Assembly (NCBI RefSeq): GCF_910596095.1
Contig: NC_056536.1
Span: 13,597,291-13,661,290 of the forward strand
From: Thunnus maccoyii
Lineage: Eukaryota > Chordata > Actinopteri > Scombriformes > Scombridae
DNA length: 64,000 nucleotides
Direction of reading: 5' to 3'
Below are positions 11,214 through 23,148 of the stretch, piece after piece (within the stretch, counting starts at the first letter, position 1; each line of letters begins with the position of its first letter). Under the pieces are notes generated by a model that did no database searches, had not been told where the DNA came from, and worked only from the letters and a program-made list of their open reading frames with translations. The position numbers and the translations under genes are program-made.

Positions 11214-12420
11214 TTCAATTGAATTTTATTTATATAGTGCCAAATTGAAACAAAAGTTATCTCAGGGTTCTTTTTACATAGAGCAGGTCTAGACCCAACA
11301 ATTCCCCCATGAGCAAGCAATTGGCGACAGCAGCAAGGAAAAACTCCCCTTTAATGGGAAGAAACCTCAAGCAGAACCGGGCTTTAGGTGGGGTCCATCT
11401 GCCTTGATCTGTTGGGTTGAGACAGAAAGAAGGAGGGAGGGGGAGAGAGACACAGAGAAGCATGATAACAACAATAACAATATAATAATAATAGAGATAT
11501 GACTAGTAATAATAATAGCAATAATAGCAGGAGAGGGTGTTGAGGCAGGACACACACAGGACCACACTACCATCCCCACATCATCCCCGCAGTCTTGCGC
11601 CTCCCCAGCCCAGGCGGCAGGATGTGCCAGATTTTTGCAATATTATGTAAGTGAAAAAACGCAGTCCTTGAAATTTGTTTTATGTGGGAGTTAAAGGACA
11701 TATCCTAATCAAAGATAACTCCCAGATTCCTAACACTTAAACCAGCTTAATACAGTTCCTTTAATGCCAATTAAATGTTCCAGTTTCTGTAATAGGATGT
11801 GATGATCAATTGTGTCAAATGTGGCACTAAGATCTAACAAGACAGAGAGAAGTCCTTTGTCTGATGCAATTAGGAGATCATTTGTAACTTTCACCAGTGC
11901 TGTCTCTGTGCTATGATGCGCTCTAAATCTTGACTGAAAATCCTCAAATAAGCTATTGTTATGTAGGAAGTCACACAACTGATTAGCAACTGCTTTCTCA
12001 AGGATCTCAGAGAGAAAGGGAAGGTTAGATATAGGTCTAAGCAGCCTCCCTGGCTTCCTGGCTGCTCAGGAGCTAACAGGGGAGTAGGAGCTATGCTAGG
12101 TTGGCCCGCACCGGCTACTGGGGGCTGGCTAACTACATTAGCTAATGATTGGTTTTCCATGGTGCAGAGCCATGCTTCCAATTCTTTGAGCCTTGCCTCC
12201 AACATTGCAAATGAACAACATTTATTACACATACCATTATCATTAAAGGCAGAGGAGGCAGAGGAATAGCTAAACATATGACACACAGAGCAAGAGAGAG
12301 CAGGAGGGAGAGTGGGAAGCCATCGTTAACTGCTTAGTTAGCTGCTAAACTAACAGCTGAGCTAAAACTGTGGGATTAGCGAGAAAAGTTGCTAAAAGAA
12401 GGAGCGAGCTAAGAGTGATA
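11214..12420 (-). mobile_element. Internally deleted L2-like LINE
   Basis: Reading the minus strand from 12420: a 5' leader, then an ORF1 start (12286 downward) with MCNKCCSFAMLEARLKELEA. Next, with a jump in frame, comes a reverse-transcriptase piece at about 12040-11745 containing LRPISNLPFLSEILEK, FRAHHSTETALVKV and LDLSATFDTIDHHILL. Then comes a short C-terminal piece (about 11745-11630, SFNSHIKQISRTAFFHL) and a 3' region ending at about 11214 in a TTCAATT-type tail. The catalytic centre of the reverse transcriptase and any endonuclease are missing, so it is non-autonomous. The motifs are typical of L2/Maui-like fish LINEs. Confidence 0.75.
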
Positions 12421-13107
12421 ATTATCTTTATATATTTAGAAATTTTTAATGTATTACAAAGTCAAGAGGTTGTGATATGTAACACAACAAGCTAGCAAAG
12501 ATCTGTAAACTAAACCACGTTCCCATGCATACGCAGTGGCATCTGCCATACAAGGAACTTCTCTCCTGAGAGCTACAGTCTTATCGCTGTTATTACTCTT
12601 TGGAGCCGTTTCTAAACAAATGACCGTAATCACTCTCACCAGGGGAACATGTCACCCAGTGCAGTGGTGTTTTGACATGTTTTTATTAGTTTTTGGACAA
12701 CAATGGAGGTCTATGGCACAGAGGGAATACCATTATCAGAATTTGAATACACGCACAATACTTGTGAGTGGGATGTGTTCATTGTTGGTTTGACTCTGCA
12801 CATGAGATTTGTTGACAAAAAAAATAGAAAATTGCAAGCCTTATCCTTTAAGCTTGTCAGCCTATCAACTACTCTATTGAGCCATCCGTGGTGCTGTGTT
12901 AAATATAATTCTTGTAGATGACATCCAGGCCATGACCATGTACCAGGTGTAAATGAAACGCCTGGTCACGATGCCTGTCACATGGTCTATGTTAATCAGC
13001 ACCGGACGCCATGGTGAAGGTGTGGTTACTGACGTGTGACTGCACTAAAACCAGGCAAAACGACGTTCCATAGAGGGGTTTTGTGATCTCACTGTGTTTC
13101 CTGTTCC

Positions 13108-13116
13108 TTGCGCAAT
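13108..13116. promoter_or_regulatory. C/EBP-type site upstream of right receptor copy
   Basis: TTGCGCAAT, about 240 bases before the start codon, conserved with 2608-2616 of the left copy. A role in inflammatory induction is inferred from the consensus only. Confidence 0.35.
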
Positions 13117-13355
13117 TTCTCTGAAGACTCCAAAGAACAGTCAGCTCTAACCCACAACCACGTAGGCTTCCTTTAACACTTGACTCAGCTTAGAGGGAAA
13201 TCTATAGATGGCTTAAAGTAAGAATGTCTCTTCCTGTTAGTGAACTCAGTCCTCGCCTGGTGATGTTGTGATAATCGGACTTTTGTTTCAAATGAGAGAA
13301 ACTCACACTCCTCTTAAGTGGGTTGTTTGATCACCTCAAGGTCTAATCTTCCAAC

Positions 13356-16300
13356 ATGGACTTTGTCTTGGTAAGTACTAATTTAGACATTTTAATTGGA
13401 TCATCTGTATGTCTGTTTCCAGGATGCTTTAATGTAGTTTCTGTGAGTTGATTTTAGATAATAATAACTATAGCAAACACACAAAAGGTTGTGTTGATGA
13501 TGTTGATGAAGTTATATGTGGTTGACTGAAGTGAGGGTGTGAATTAAAGGGGCTCTCTGTCATGTTGTTGCAGCTCTGGTAGAAATGAAGCCTTGACATT
13601 TCATAACCTCATAAATATAAATATTTAGATGTTTCTATGACCAAAATATATAACCCTGGATAAAACAAGATACGGAGCGGTGATCGCTCCTTTCTTTGTC
13701 CCTGGCAGGCGATTATTTTGATTTTTATTCGATAATTAGATAATTATCAAAGTAATTTTTGAAGGAGTTAAATAAACCCACTTCTACATACCTTTGGAAT
13801 AAGAATTTGCCCCAAATTGGATGATGTAGGGTTGGCCCTGCCAAATTATATGTTTTATTATTGGGCAGCCAGTATTCATATGCTTGTGTTTTGGTTACAG
13901 GAGGTGGAAGGACCTTTTTAGAGAGTGTACTTTTCTGAGTGTGTAAAATGTGAAAAGACTGGACCACCATCCCAGAAACATTTGGCTAGAGGATGTAATG
14001 GCACAATATGCATACTTAATAACCCGCTTGATATCAAAGATGTATGAAGATTAAAAAGGAAATATGCCCATGCAATGACTTAAAGAGTTGTATTCAGCCA
14101 AGTTACTACACCACTACAGCTGTGGCTTTGTATGACGACATGGGAGCAGCTACGGTGTTGGAGGTGTCAGTTGATCTGCCAGCAGTCTCCTCTCCTCACA
14201 GTATCACACATTATTATTATCATAACCTCGTCTTTTGTTTCAGGCTTTCTCACTGGGACTTGCCTTACTTTCTATTAGAGAGAGTTACACTGAGGGGACA
14301 GAACAAACCAATACATCATGTTATGAAAAGTGCCCACCTGGTAAGTTATAACACAAAATGCCTTCATGTTGCACAGTTATACTGGCATTATCACCTATTA
14401 ACCCAACCCCTTTCTCCACTGTTTTTAAGGATATCATAAAGAAAGTGACTGTGATGATCCTGTTGGACAGTTCAGATGTAAAAAATGTGATGCTAACACA
14501 TTCACAGATATAGAAAACTCCATATTGAGATGTGAGAGGTGCGACACATGTGAGAGTAAGTATCTTGTTCAAATACTATTCATTGAGTTTAGTGATATAA
14601 CACACGTACTGTCAGTTTATGGGATATTGTCTGAACTTGAAGTTAAACTCTACTAAGATAATACATTGTTGAACGTTTCTAGTTATTTAAAAGAAAATAT
14701 ATTGCTTTTTGTTGCAGTTAACATTCACTTGTAATTTTCATGGTTTGAGATTAGACAGAAGTGGAAACACTGATAAGATAAATCTGATGTAAAATCTTCT
14801 TCTGTATGTGGCTGCACGTCCCGTTCAATGAGGTTGTACAATAGATCTAAGATGAGGGATTTTGTTGGATAATGGCAACATGTGAATTACATACACTGTG
14901 TGCCATTCCCATTTTAACTCCAACTTAACGCCCAGGTTAAATGTGATCTTGTCTAAAAGGTTATTTCTGTCCTGCAACAGATTTAGCCTTAATTTTGTAG
15001 TAGAATTTTAAAAAAGATATCTGGCTGTGTGCTGACTGAAGCAATGGCAAATTGATTAAAATAATCCTCGAATCAGCTCATGCCCTCCCAATTTTATTGT
15101 TCAGAATAAAACGCCTTGTCAGCATTGTGTGTTAATGCTGTGGATTGAGACAGAAACATTGTGTTTTTAAATTTCCCCCAGAATCTGAGGAGCAAATAAA
15201 GCCCTGCTCCTTTAACAGTAATGTGGTGTGTGAGTGTAAAACGGGATACTACAATGAAGCTACTCAAACTGACGACAGGCGGTGTGTTCAATGCCCCACT
15301 AAAGGTTGTAAAGGTAAGTAAAGACAAAGTCAAGGACATATTGGGATTCACAGCAGCCATATTGATTCATATTCTAGCTTATTAAATATAAATTACATTC
15401 TCTCAAAAGAAAGGCATGTGGTTTTTGGATTCTCAGAATCACATTGTTTATATTTTTTGGGTTTTTTTTCCAGATGGCAAAGGGAAGCAGCAGCCTAACA
15501 GGTGGGTGATTTTACTATAAAACAGAAACAAAAACCTAGATATGTTTAAGTCATTAAATGAGTAGTATTTAATGAGTGGAGAGTGCACACATTGAAAAAT
15601 CTTTTATAGGTGCTGGGTAAAAAACTGCAACAGAAGGCAGAAATCAGACTGATCTACATACTGTAGTAATAGATCCTAATAAATCTTGAGAGCTGAGGAA
15701 GGATCTTTTCACTCAGTGTAATAAGTCAGGCTCATCGCTTTAAGCTAATCTTTCCACTGTTAATTTGTTTTGGGGGGGTGACTGATGTCTTATCATCACT
15801 ATCTCTTTATCTTTTGACTTTTCGTCACTGATGTACTTAGCTATTTCTATGTTGTACTTTCTATGATAATTGCTTTCTTTTTGATGATTTTATGACTTAT
15901 GTATTTTATTAAAACTTCATGTAGAATATTCAATATGTGTTTCATACAATTTGTTGTTGTTTCCATTGAATCAAGAGAAAATGTCAACTATTCACTGACT
16001 CTGATATTCTACAATTATTAGGAGCTATCAGTAGAGTGTGCAGATGTTTTGTCTGATTTCTGAGCCAAAAGACCTCCTTTAAGTGCTATGCTCACATTTT
16101 GAGAGTGTATACTACTGCTCCAAAGCATTTTAAATTCCTATGAAAGTGACTCACATATAGCCAGAGAGTTAACTGTGCAGTTCAAAAAAAAAAATACCCC
16201 TTTTGATCTTGTAACTGACTTTTAGTGTTGATTTAAAAAGTATTTTTCTGTGGTCAAATCCAGCATAGCATGATTTCAGGTCGGGGCGAACTTTTTCTCA

Positions 16301-19300
16301 ATGGTCTTGACTTACTGAGGTTTTACTGTACAACCTGCACTGAACAGTGTGGCTGCAGATGTTAAAAGTTTTGTTAAGACTGTCAGGGTAGCCTTACGAA
16401 TAACGGATTGTAACTGTGCATAAATATGTTGTTATATTCAACTGTTGTCTATATTTATCTCTACGTTTTTCAGGGCTTGTAAGAACTGTCTGAAAAACTC
16501 AGAATGCAAGAAGATATGTCTATCAAATACAACTACATCCACAACTACAACTGCAACTACAACTGCAACTACATCCACAACTGCAACTGCAACTACATCC
16601 ACAACTACAACTACAACTACACCCACAAGTACAACTACATTTATGAATACGGCATCTTCAAACAACACACCATCGACTCCTGATATCGTCCCAGTTCCAA
16701 GTAACTGTTAGTTCTAAATATCTACTGTACTTAAGAAGTGATGTAGACAGAACAACTCACTGGTTTGTGGTTTTTTTTGTTTTATGACTCATGTTATCTG
16801 TTTATGTTTCAGTAAGTTGTCATGATTCTTTAAGAAATGTGGTCATCTTTAAATATGACTCAAGTTCACCCCATATTTTAATCATCAGAGGTTTCCAGAC
16901 AGAATTATGTCAGAATTGATGAGTGGTAGAGTTATATCAGTGTTTCTTTGTGTCCACAGCAGTGAACTATTTGACCTTGATGTTTCTCGTGTTGGTTGTG
17001 GTGACAATTACGGGGCTTTTTTGGCTCCTGTTCTCCACCCTCTTCATCAGGAACCTGCTCAGATACTCAGACGTTTGTCCCTGCTGGGACACAAACAAAG
17101 ACCTGGAGCCGCCTGCTGAGGACCCCATATTCAATGGTAACCTGTGGTAGAATGTAGCTAAGTACATTTGACTTAAGTAATGTACTTAAGTCAAATGTTG
17201 AGTTACTTTTACGTTTTATGTTGAGTTTTTTACTCCACTACATTTGTTGGACAGTGTAAGTTACTAGTTACTTTAGAGATTGATATTTTACATATAGAAC
17301 ATATGATCAGCATATAAAATATGACACATTGTTATACATTAAATTACCAAACCATAGGCCTATATAAAATGGTTGAAATTAGCTATTAGTAATTATCTGT
17401 AATAATAATCCCATAACAAAACATCGACAGGAATTGATCTCCATAATGAGTACATTTACTTTTGATACATTAATTACATTTTTTTGGCAATGCTTCCTTA
17501 TTTTTACTTAAGACAGACCTTGTAGTGGATTATTTTTAGAGTGTGGTGTTGCAACTTCTACTTAAGTAAAAGACCTCAGTCAGGGGCATCATGCACAGTT
17601 TCACTATGCATATATTAAAGGGGACATATTGTGCTTTTTGAGATTTTCTGTTATTTATATACTGTTTTGATGTTGGATGTCTATGTTAAACATCATCAAA
17701 AATCCAAAACTTGAGGTGAATGTATGTAGAAATTCTCCCTCCAAGTCAAAAGCCCAGGCTTCACCATGCTTTGAACGCTTTGTTTTTTTCTACCTTGCTG
17801 ACGAGCGGATGTTAGCTTGTCGCCCGTTCTGTAGCCTTTGTTGCTAAGGTTGTTCCTAAGGTTTTTCCATGTGGAATTTGCATTGTCCACTTTCATATTT
17901 CGGATCGGATTTCAGCTCAAACATGTATTTGAACATGTATTTGAGATGGTGACATTTCGAGGCAAAATGGAGTCGTCAAGCATTGAGGATGACTTTGTGG
18001 TCCTCTCACTTCTTAAAAGAAAAAGAAAGAACCACACACACACACACACACACACAAACACCTGATCACAGGTGATCACAGGTGATCAGCCTTTCGACTC
18101 ATCAATAGTTGTCCTGCGATCAGTCTGTTAGAGCTGATAGTATCAGTGTTTTGAGGCTGTGTCGTTTGCGTGTACGGTGGCTCTTAGTGGTCAAACAACT
18201 CTGTAAAGGCTTTTGACAGATGCAAAAAAACCGCAGAAAATCGAACCTTCTCTGAAAACTTCAATAATGGACGAAACTTTCAGAGTCGGTGTGTAAACGT
18301 GATTGACACAACATGACATCGTATTTATTTTTTAACATGCAACAATTTCAGACGAAAAAAACGGATTTGGTGTGCAAAGACCTTAAATCTTGCAAGGATA
18401 TTCCAGTTGAGCCTCAGATTCATACCAAACCAAGTTTTTATTAATGATCTGCCTTACTTATCTACTTTGGCTGCTGCGTTTATGATTAAACTGCCCCCTA
18501 TCAGTAACTATCTAGAACTATAATTGAATGACACTTTCATTATTAACACTTTAAATATTTACTGTTCAATATTACATATATTAGCAATAGCAATATTGAA
18601 CAAGAAAACGTTAGTAAAAATGCTTTAATCTTGGGGCTAACGTAAGTTGGTTAGCTAGCCGGCACTGTTAATTATTTAATGTTGAAGAAAGCTCACAGTC
18701 TCAACATGTAGCTACTGTTGTTACTTACACTATAATGCTCATGACTCCCTGTATAAATCTCATTATGTCTGGCCCAAGTAGTCAAAGCAAAGAGATGGGA
18801 CTGTGTGTACCAGGCAGGATTAAATATGAATTAAAACATACAGAAAAGCAACTTTTGTTTATATATTATATTACTAAGGCTAATTAAAAACACTTATTGC
18901 AAAAATAGAATTTAAGTGGGCACTTCTACCACTAACAGCTCCATGGAAATGATAGATATATAAAATTAAATACACAAATACTTTAAATATATTATTTTTT
19001 GTGTATTTTTGTAACCAAAGATAAACTTTCTTGTTTGATTTCTAATGCAATTAAAATGTGTAAAATACAAGTTTAGGAGGCAGTTATTGCCACACAGCGT
19101 ACTTCAGTGTTAAGCAAAAAACGTCTTTGTGCGTTCATGAGTGAACGTGTTCAGCAGGAAGCTTACTGATAACATCTGCTTTCCTCCTAACAGAACAACA
19201 CAGTCATCAAGGCTGCAGCCCGACCACACTGGTATGTACTCAGTTTCATGCATTTTGTGTTCTGTTGAGATAGAGATCTAGATTGGAGAAGTAATGTAGG

Positions 19301-21027
19301 TGGACAATCAGAGGCCCTGTTGGAAAAAAAAGCTCAACGATCTCAATTAGTGCAAAGGTGAAATATAATACAATTTGTAGCTAAACTAAAGCTGTAATAC
19401 ATTATTAAGATCATTTACTGGTGTTATAAAAAGCTGAAGAATTTCACTCTCTCTAACACTTCAAAGAGTTGTCTGCAACAAAGTTTTTTTTTACTTCCTT
19501 TTTGTTGTTTTTCCCTTTCAAGACATTGAACATATCTGAGGAAACTCCCATGATGACTCTCAGTCAGAGTCCAGAACATCCAGCCCACATCGGTCTTCTA
19601 GTGCCAGACACTGAACACAAAGGTAAGATTCAGTATTTGATTTCAATGCAAATCTGTGACGTAGTGACTTAGTCAGACTTTGTTTGATATATTAGTGTGA
19701 CATCAATGTTTGTCTCCAACACTGGTGCAGGAGCTGAATATCTAATGAAGGGGAAGAGGAAACTGTTGATTGTGAAAGTTTACACCAAAACATCAGCAGA
19801 ATATAGAGCCAGAAGGTTTACAGATATGCAATAATAAAAATGTAAAAACTAAAACTATGTTATCCTGTCATTCAGATTATGTTTAACATTCCTTTACTTG
19901 CAGCTTGCATTACATTGTGGTGTAAAACAAACTAATTAAGTGAGAGATGGGATATTAAGTAAGAAGGTTTGAAGGGCTAAGTATGCATTGTAGCTATATA
20001 TCATCAAAATTGCTAATTAACAATGTAAAATCGAATGGAAGGTCAGACGTGGCTTAACATCTAATGATAATATTACTGCTGTAATTGCTACTACAACTAC
20101 TATACTAACAATGCTGATAATAATGTAGTGTAATAGAATAATAATGGAAAAGGAAAGCATGATCCACTTTATCAAAGGCAGCTGGGAGGTATTATGATCT
20201 ACTCTAAATCCAGCTAAACAACCTATGCAGAGCTATAACAGTACTGTGATGACATGTAAAACTAGTCTCATATCAAAGAGACATGAAAGTAAGAAACTAC
20301 TTACTGACAACTACTTATTACCTGTAGCCAAAGACTTTTGTAGAATTGGTCTGCAACAGTCATATCAAGACATTTTCGTGATTGTGCTGGAACCACACAG
20401 GAAGTGAAGAGGAACTGGTTATTTTAGGACAGGAAGACAAATTACCTCAAAGGCTTACTTAGAAAAAAGAAGAAGTAGAAAGGTATCAAAGGGAGAGGTG
20501 ATCTGCTATTTAACACTCTGACCAAAAAAGATACAATACCAGTCAAACTTTTGACCGGTATGGTATGTCATCACCAATAGTCTAAATATGGTGAACACTG
20601 GTGGCAAAGTCACATGTTTATGGAGGACAAGTTGATCAACAAAGTCAAGAAAATTGAGGAGACTTCGATCAATTTGTTGCAGGGAATAAATGTCATATTT
20701 AAATGTCTGAGGTCAGTTCACATTTAAAGAACACAATTATTTAAAATAATACCCTACAAAAAATACTACAAAAGTGCCCTCTAATGTGCCCCCACAAAGG
20801 AGAAAACATACCAAAGTTCTGTAATGTCTGTCTAGTTATGGGTAAATCAGGATGAAGTGCCCTCATGGTGCCCTTTCACTGGAAGAAAATGTGATAGTGC
20901 CCTGTAAAAAATAACCCAAAACAAGAAAACATGAAGTGCCCTTTAAATGGAGAGGATGTAATGCAGTGTCCTATGATGCTGTTATAATGGGGTGAGCTGG
21001 AGGTTCTTTATGGGTGCCCTTCTAGTG

Positions 21028-21068
<41 letters not shown>

Positions 21069-23148
21069 AAAAAGCACAATTTAGGATTCCCCTAAGAATA
21101 AAATGCAGAATTGGGTGCCCTTTCAATGAAAAAAGGTGCCCTATAGGGTGCACTGTGTGGGAGAAAAACATTGTGAAGTGAGGGCTCACTGAATGTATCA
21201 GGTGCCCTTTATATTTTTTCGTCCCTTCCCCTGAGACTGCCTGAGTCCACCACTGAGGCTGTGAGTAAGCTCCTTTATGTGGAGGATTTAGATTTTTAAA
21301 ACTAATTGTAGCTAAATTGAGACAGAAGCTCTGAAATATCTTTGATAAAATCAGTTAAAAGAGAAGGGTTGATAAATCAGATTTTTATCAAAAATAAAAT
21401 TTTAGCTTGAATGAGACAGGCAAGACCCTCAAACATTCTAAATTTCCCACTGTTGGAAGTATTTAAAAGTATCTCCAAACTATCACCTGGTAGGGATTCA
21501 GTGTCTTGCTCAAGGACACTTCAGCAGATCGGGTGCTTGCACACAAACATGCAGCTTGTCTGATTGTCTGGTTAAAAGATTGCATCACCATTCATTATGC
21601 TAAATTTGTTGTGAGGAAAAATAAAAAATATCACTTTGCCCCATCTGATTACTGGTGTTGTACTATCTGCAGCGGCTGTGTTTTCAGATGCACAGTGGCA
21701 GCCTTTCCATCTCTGCTTGTTCAGCACACTATTTATCAGTGATCAGCATAGCGTTGAGGTGGAAACTGGAAAATAGAACGCCCTCACTTTTTCATGTCAG
21801 TCAGCAATTAGACATCAGGGGAAATGGCAAATCAGATAGTGACTGCATGTCACTGTTAACCTTGAACCTCCTTTGAACCACTACCTCACACTTTCAGATG
21901 TTATTTAAAGCGGTGGTTCTCAAACTTTTTCACATCAAGGACCCCTAAACCAACACAAATTACATCACAGACCTCCATCTGATAAGATTTTTGCTTTTAG
22001 GTGTTTTATTACAGAAAGTGTATGAAACCCATGACCAAAACAGTCAAACATTCTGTCATTGCGTTATTTATGGATGGAATTATAGTGAAAATAAATTATT
22101 CCCCTTTTTGCTGGGGACCGTCTGCAACCCACTCAATGACCTCTGGGGTTCCCCGGACCCTACTCCTTGAACCATTGATTTAAAGAACTTGAAGTGTGAA
22201 ATATTTGTAAAGCCACATTTTTTGTCATTAGTGATGTCATGTTGTATCTGACATTTGTACCTGAGCTGAAAATCCCCTTGTGGCCATAAAGCTGTTGGCA
22301 CTGTGGTTACTTTGTGCATTTCTTTTCAGAGTTTGGAGATGGTGGTTGTCTGTCTTGATTTTAGTGAATATTGTATACTGGGGAAGTTTATTAGGCGGAC
22401 ACATCATAACAAACATGCATCATAGTTAGTAATAAGTGTTATTGACTGTTTTTTGCACTGTGTTGTTCTGTGTCATTATTCTATATTTATCTTCATGTCA
22501 CAGCAACTCACCAACAATGTGTCATCCCATTTTTAACGCTCTCTTACTTCCCCACCATTTCATCTGTGAAAAAGGCCTTTTTGAAATTTCAGGAAATACT
22601 TGTTAGTAGGTTCAATTCATAGTTGGTTTTTCATCTTTTCATGGGATTTGTTGCCAAAATGAAAAACAGAACATCACTAGACTTATCCTTTAAGGGCATG
22701 TGTACCTTTTCATATATAAATGTAGTGAGTGGCGTGCTGATCTCCTGCTCTTCTGCTCAAAGCAGAATTTTTGTTTCTACAGGTTTAGAGTCCTCTGACT
22801 GTTTATGATTCTCTCCTCACAGCTGCCAGACAAAAGGTGCAATCAAAGCACTGGCCGGCCATCGTCCTCTACGCGATTATTAGGGAGGTTCCTCTGCGTA
22901 GGTGGAAGGAGTTCCTGCGCCTGCTCTCAGTGGCAGACCAGCAGCTGGAGCGGGTGGAGCTGGAGGCTGGCATGGGTCTGGGTTTTACCGAGAGGCAGTA
23001 CCAGATGCTGAGGCTGTGGAGCCAGCGCTCCTCTGCGAGCCTGAACGATGTCTTCTCTGCCTTGCACTACATGGATTTATCTGGCTGTGCCCAGCTGCTG
23101 CAGGAAAGCCTGGAGAAGCTGCAGTGGCAGCCTGAACCGATGCATTGA
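13356..23148 (+). CDS. tnfrsf1a: TNFR1/DR3-class death-domain receptor
   Basis: Ten coding exons: 13356-13370, 14244-14340, 14430-14555, 15182-15313, 15474-15501, 16474-16700, 16960-17136, 19194-19231, 19523-19622, 22823-23148. All join in frame (421 residues). Order: signal peptide ([15 protein letters not shown]), cysteine-rich repeats (about residues 30-155), Thr/Ala/Ser-rich stalk (about 160-205), transmembrane helix (about 211-236), membrane-proximal CPCW motif, and a death domain in the last exon (about 325-415). The death domain contains [20 protein letters not shown] and [10 protein letters not shown]. Such receptors bind TNF-family trimers at the cell surface and recruit TRADD-type adaptors for NF-kB or death signalling. 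The last ectodomain repeat ([14 protein letters not shown]) looks like TNFR1. The death domain lacks the small TNFR1 insertion and looks at least as much like DR3 (TNFRSF25), so the symbol is about 50% sure; the class is not in doubt. The exon 3 acceptor is AAG where the left copy has CAG. Confidence 0.9.
16520..16645 (+). repeat. Coding ACA/ACT/GCA/TCC triplet repeat (Thr-rich stalk)
   Basis: Triplet and nonamer repeats encode a run of Thr with Ala, Ser and Pro between the last cysteine repeat and the transmembrane helix. The equivalent run in the left copy (about 6378-6415) is 84 bases, or 28 codons, shorter and in frame. Thr-rich stalks are usually O-glycosylated and hold the ligand-binding head off the membrane. 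Confidence 0.85.
17145..17590. mobile_element. Truncated copy of the CTTAAGTA hAT-like family (receptor intron 7)
   Basis: It begins within ten bases of the exon 7 donor with CTGTGGTAGAATGTAGCTAAGTACATTT. It ends with ACTTAAGTAAAAGACCT and lacks the final CCACTG end. It is the same family as 25295-26191 and 36587-37000. A perfect fold-back (17164-17198) sits near its left end. Confidence 0.7.
17164..17198. repeat. Perfect fold-back palindrome, 16-base arms, 3-base loop
   Basis: Arms 17164-17179 and 17183-17198 are exact reverse complements. The hairpin lies 28 bases past the exon 7 donor of the receptor gene. Confidence 0.9.
17615..18425. mobile_element. TTAA-bordered repeat family, second copy (receptor intron 7)
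   Basis: The left end reads TTAAAGGGGACATATTGTGC, complementary to the right end at 7027-7041. At 18386-18425 the sequence matches 6967-7000 of the left copy but lacks the right terminal repeat. A (CA)n run lies inside at about 18032-18056. Confidence 0.6.
20774..21215. repeat. Degenerate GTGCCCT-motif array (receptor intron 9)
   Basis: About ten copies of GTGCCCT or near variants recur at irregular spacing across about 440 bases, often followed by TTYAATG-like text. A (AC)n run at 21029-21063 interrupts it. It does not resemble a TIR element or LINE that I can name. The rest of this intron (19623-22822) holds only the hAT element at 21911 and unremarkable AT-rich DNA. Confidence 0.6.
21911..22177. 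mobile_element. hAT-type miniature element with perfect 8-bp target duplication
   Basis: The ends are CGGTGGTTCTCAAAC and GAACCATTG (imperfect inverted repeats of the CAGTGGTTC type). The flanks 21903-21910 and 22178-22185 are both ATTTAAAG. An 8-bp target duplication with this terminus is diagnostic of hAT. There is no transposase frame. Confidence 0.85.

Larger units (their letters stand above)
12440..18520 (+). repeat. Tandem duplication block, right copy
   Basis: This block matches 1813-7130. Blocks 14044-17012 and 3896-6780 differ at only a few positions per kilobase, introns included. Upstream parts differ more and carry copy-specific indels, such as about 190 bases at 12607-12790 present only here. 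The left junction falls at the right edge of the L2-like LINE. Confidence 0.85.

Noticed and set aside
16438..16668. Minus-strand Val-rich open frame opposite the receptor stalk
   Set aside because: It is the antisense of the Thr-codon repeat and has no independent support.
20525..20570. Imperfect dyad ACCAGTCAAACTTTTGACCGGT, resembling a Tc1-like terminus
   Set aside because: Too short and no matching opposite terminus found nearby.
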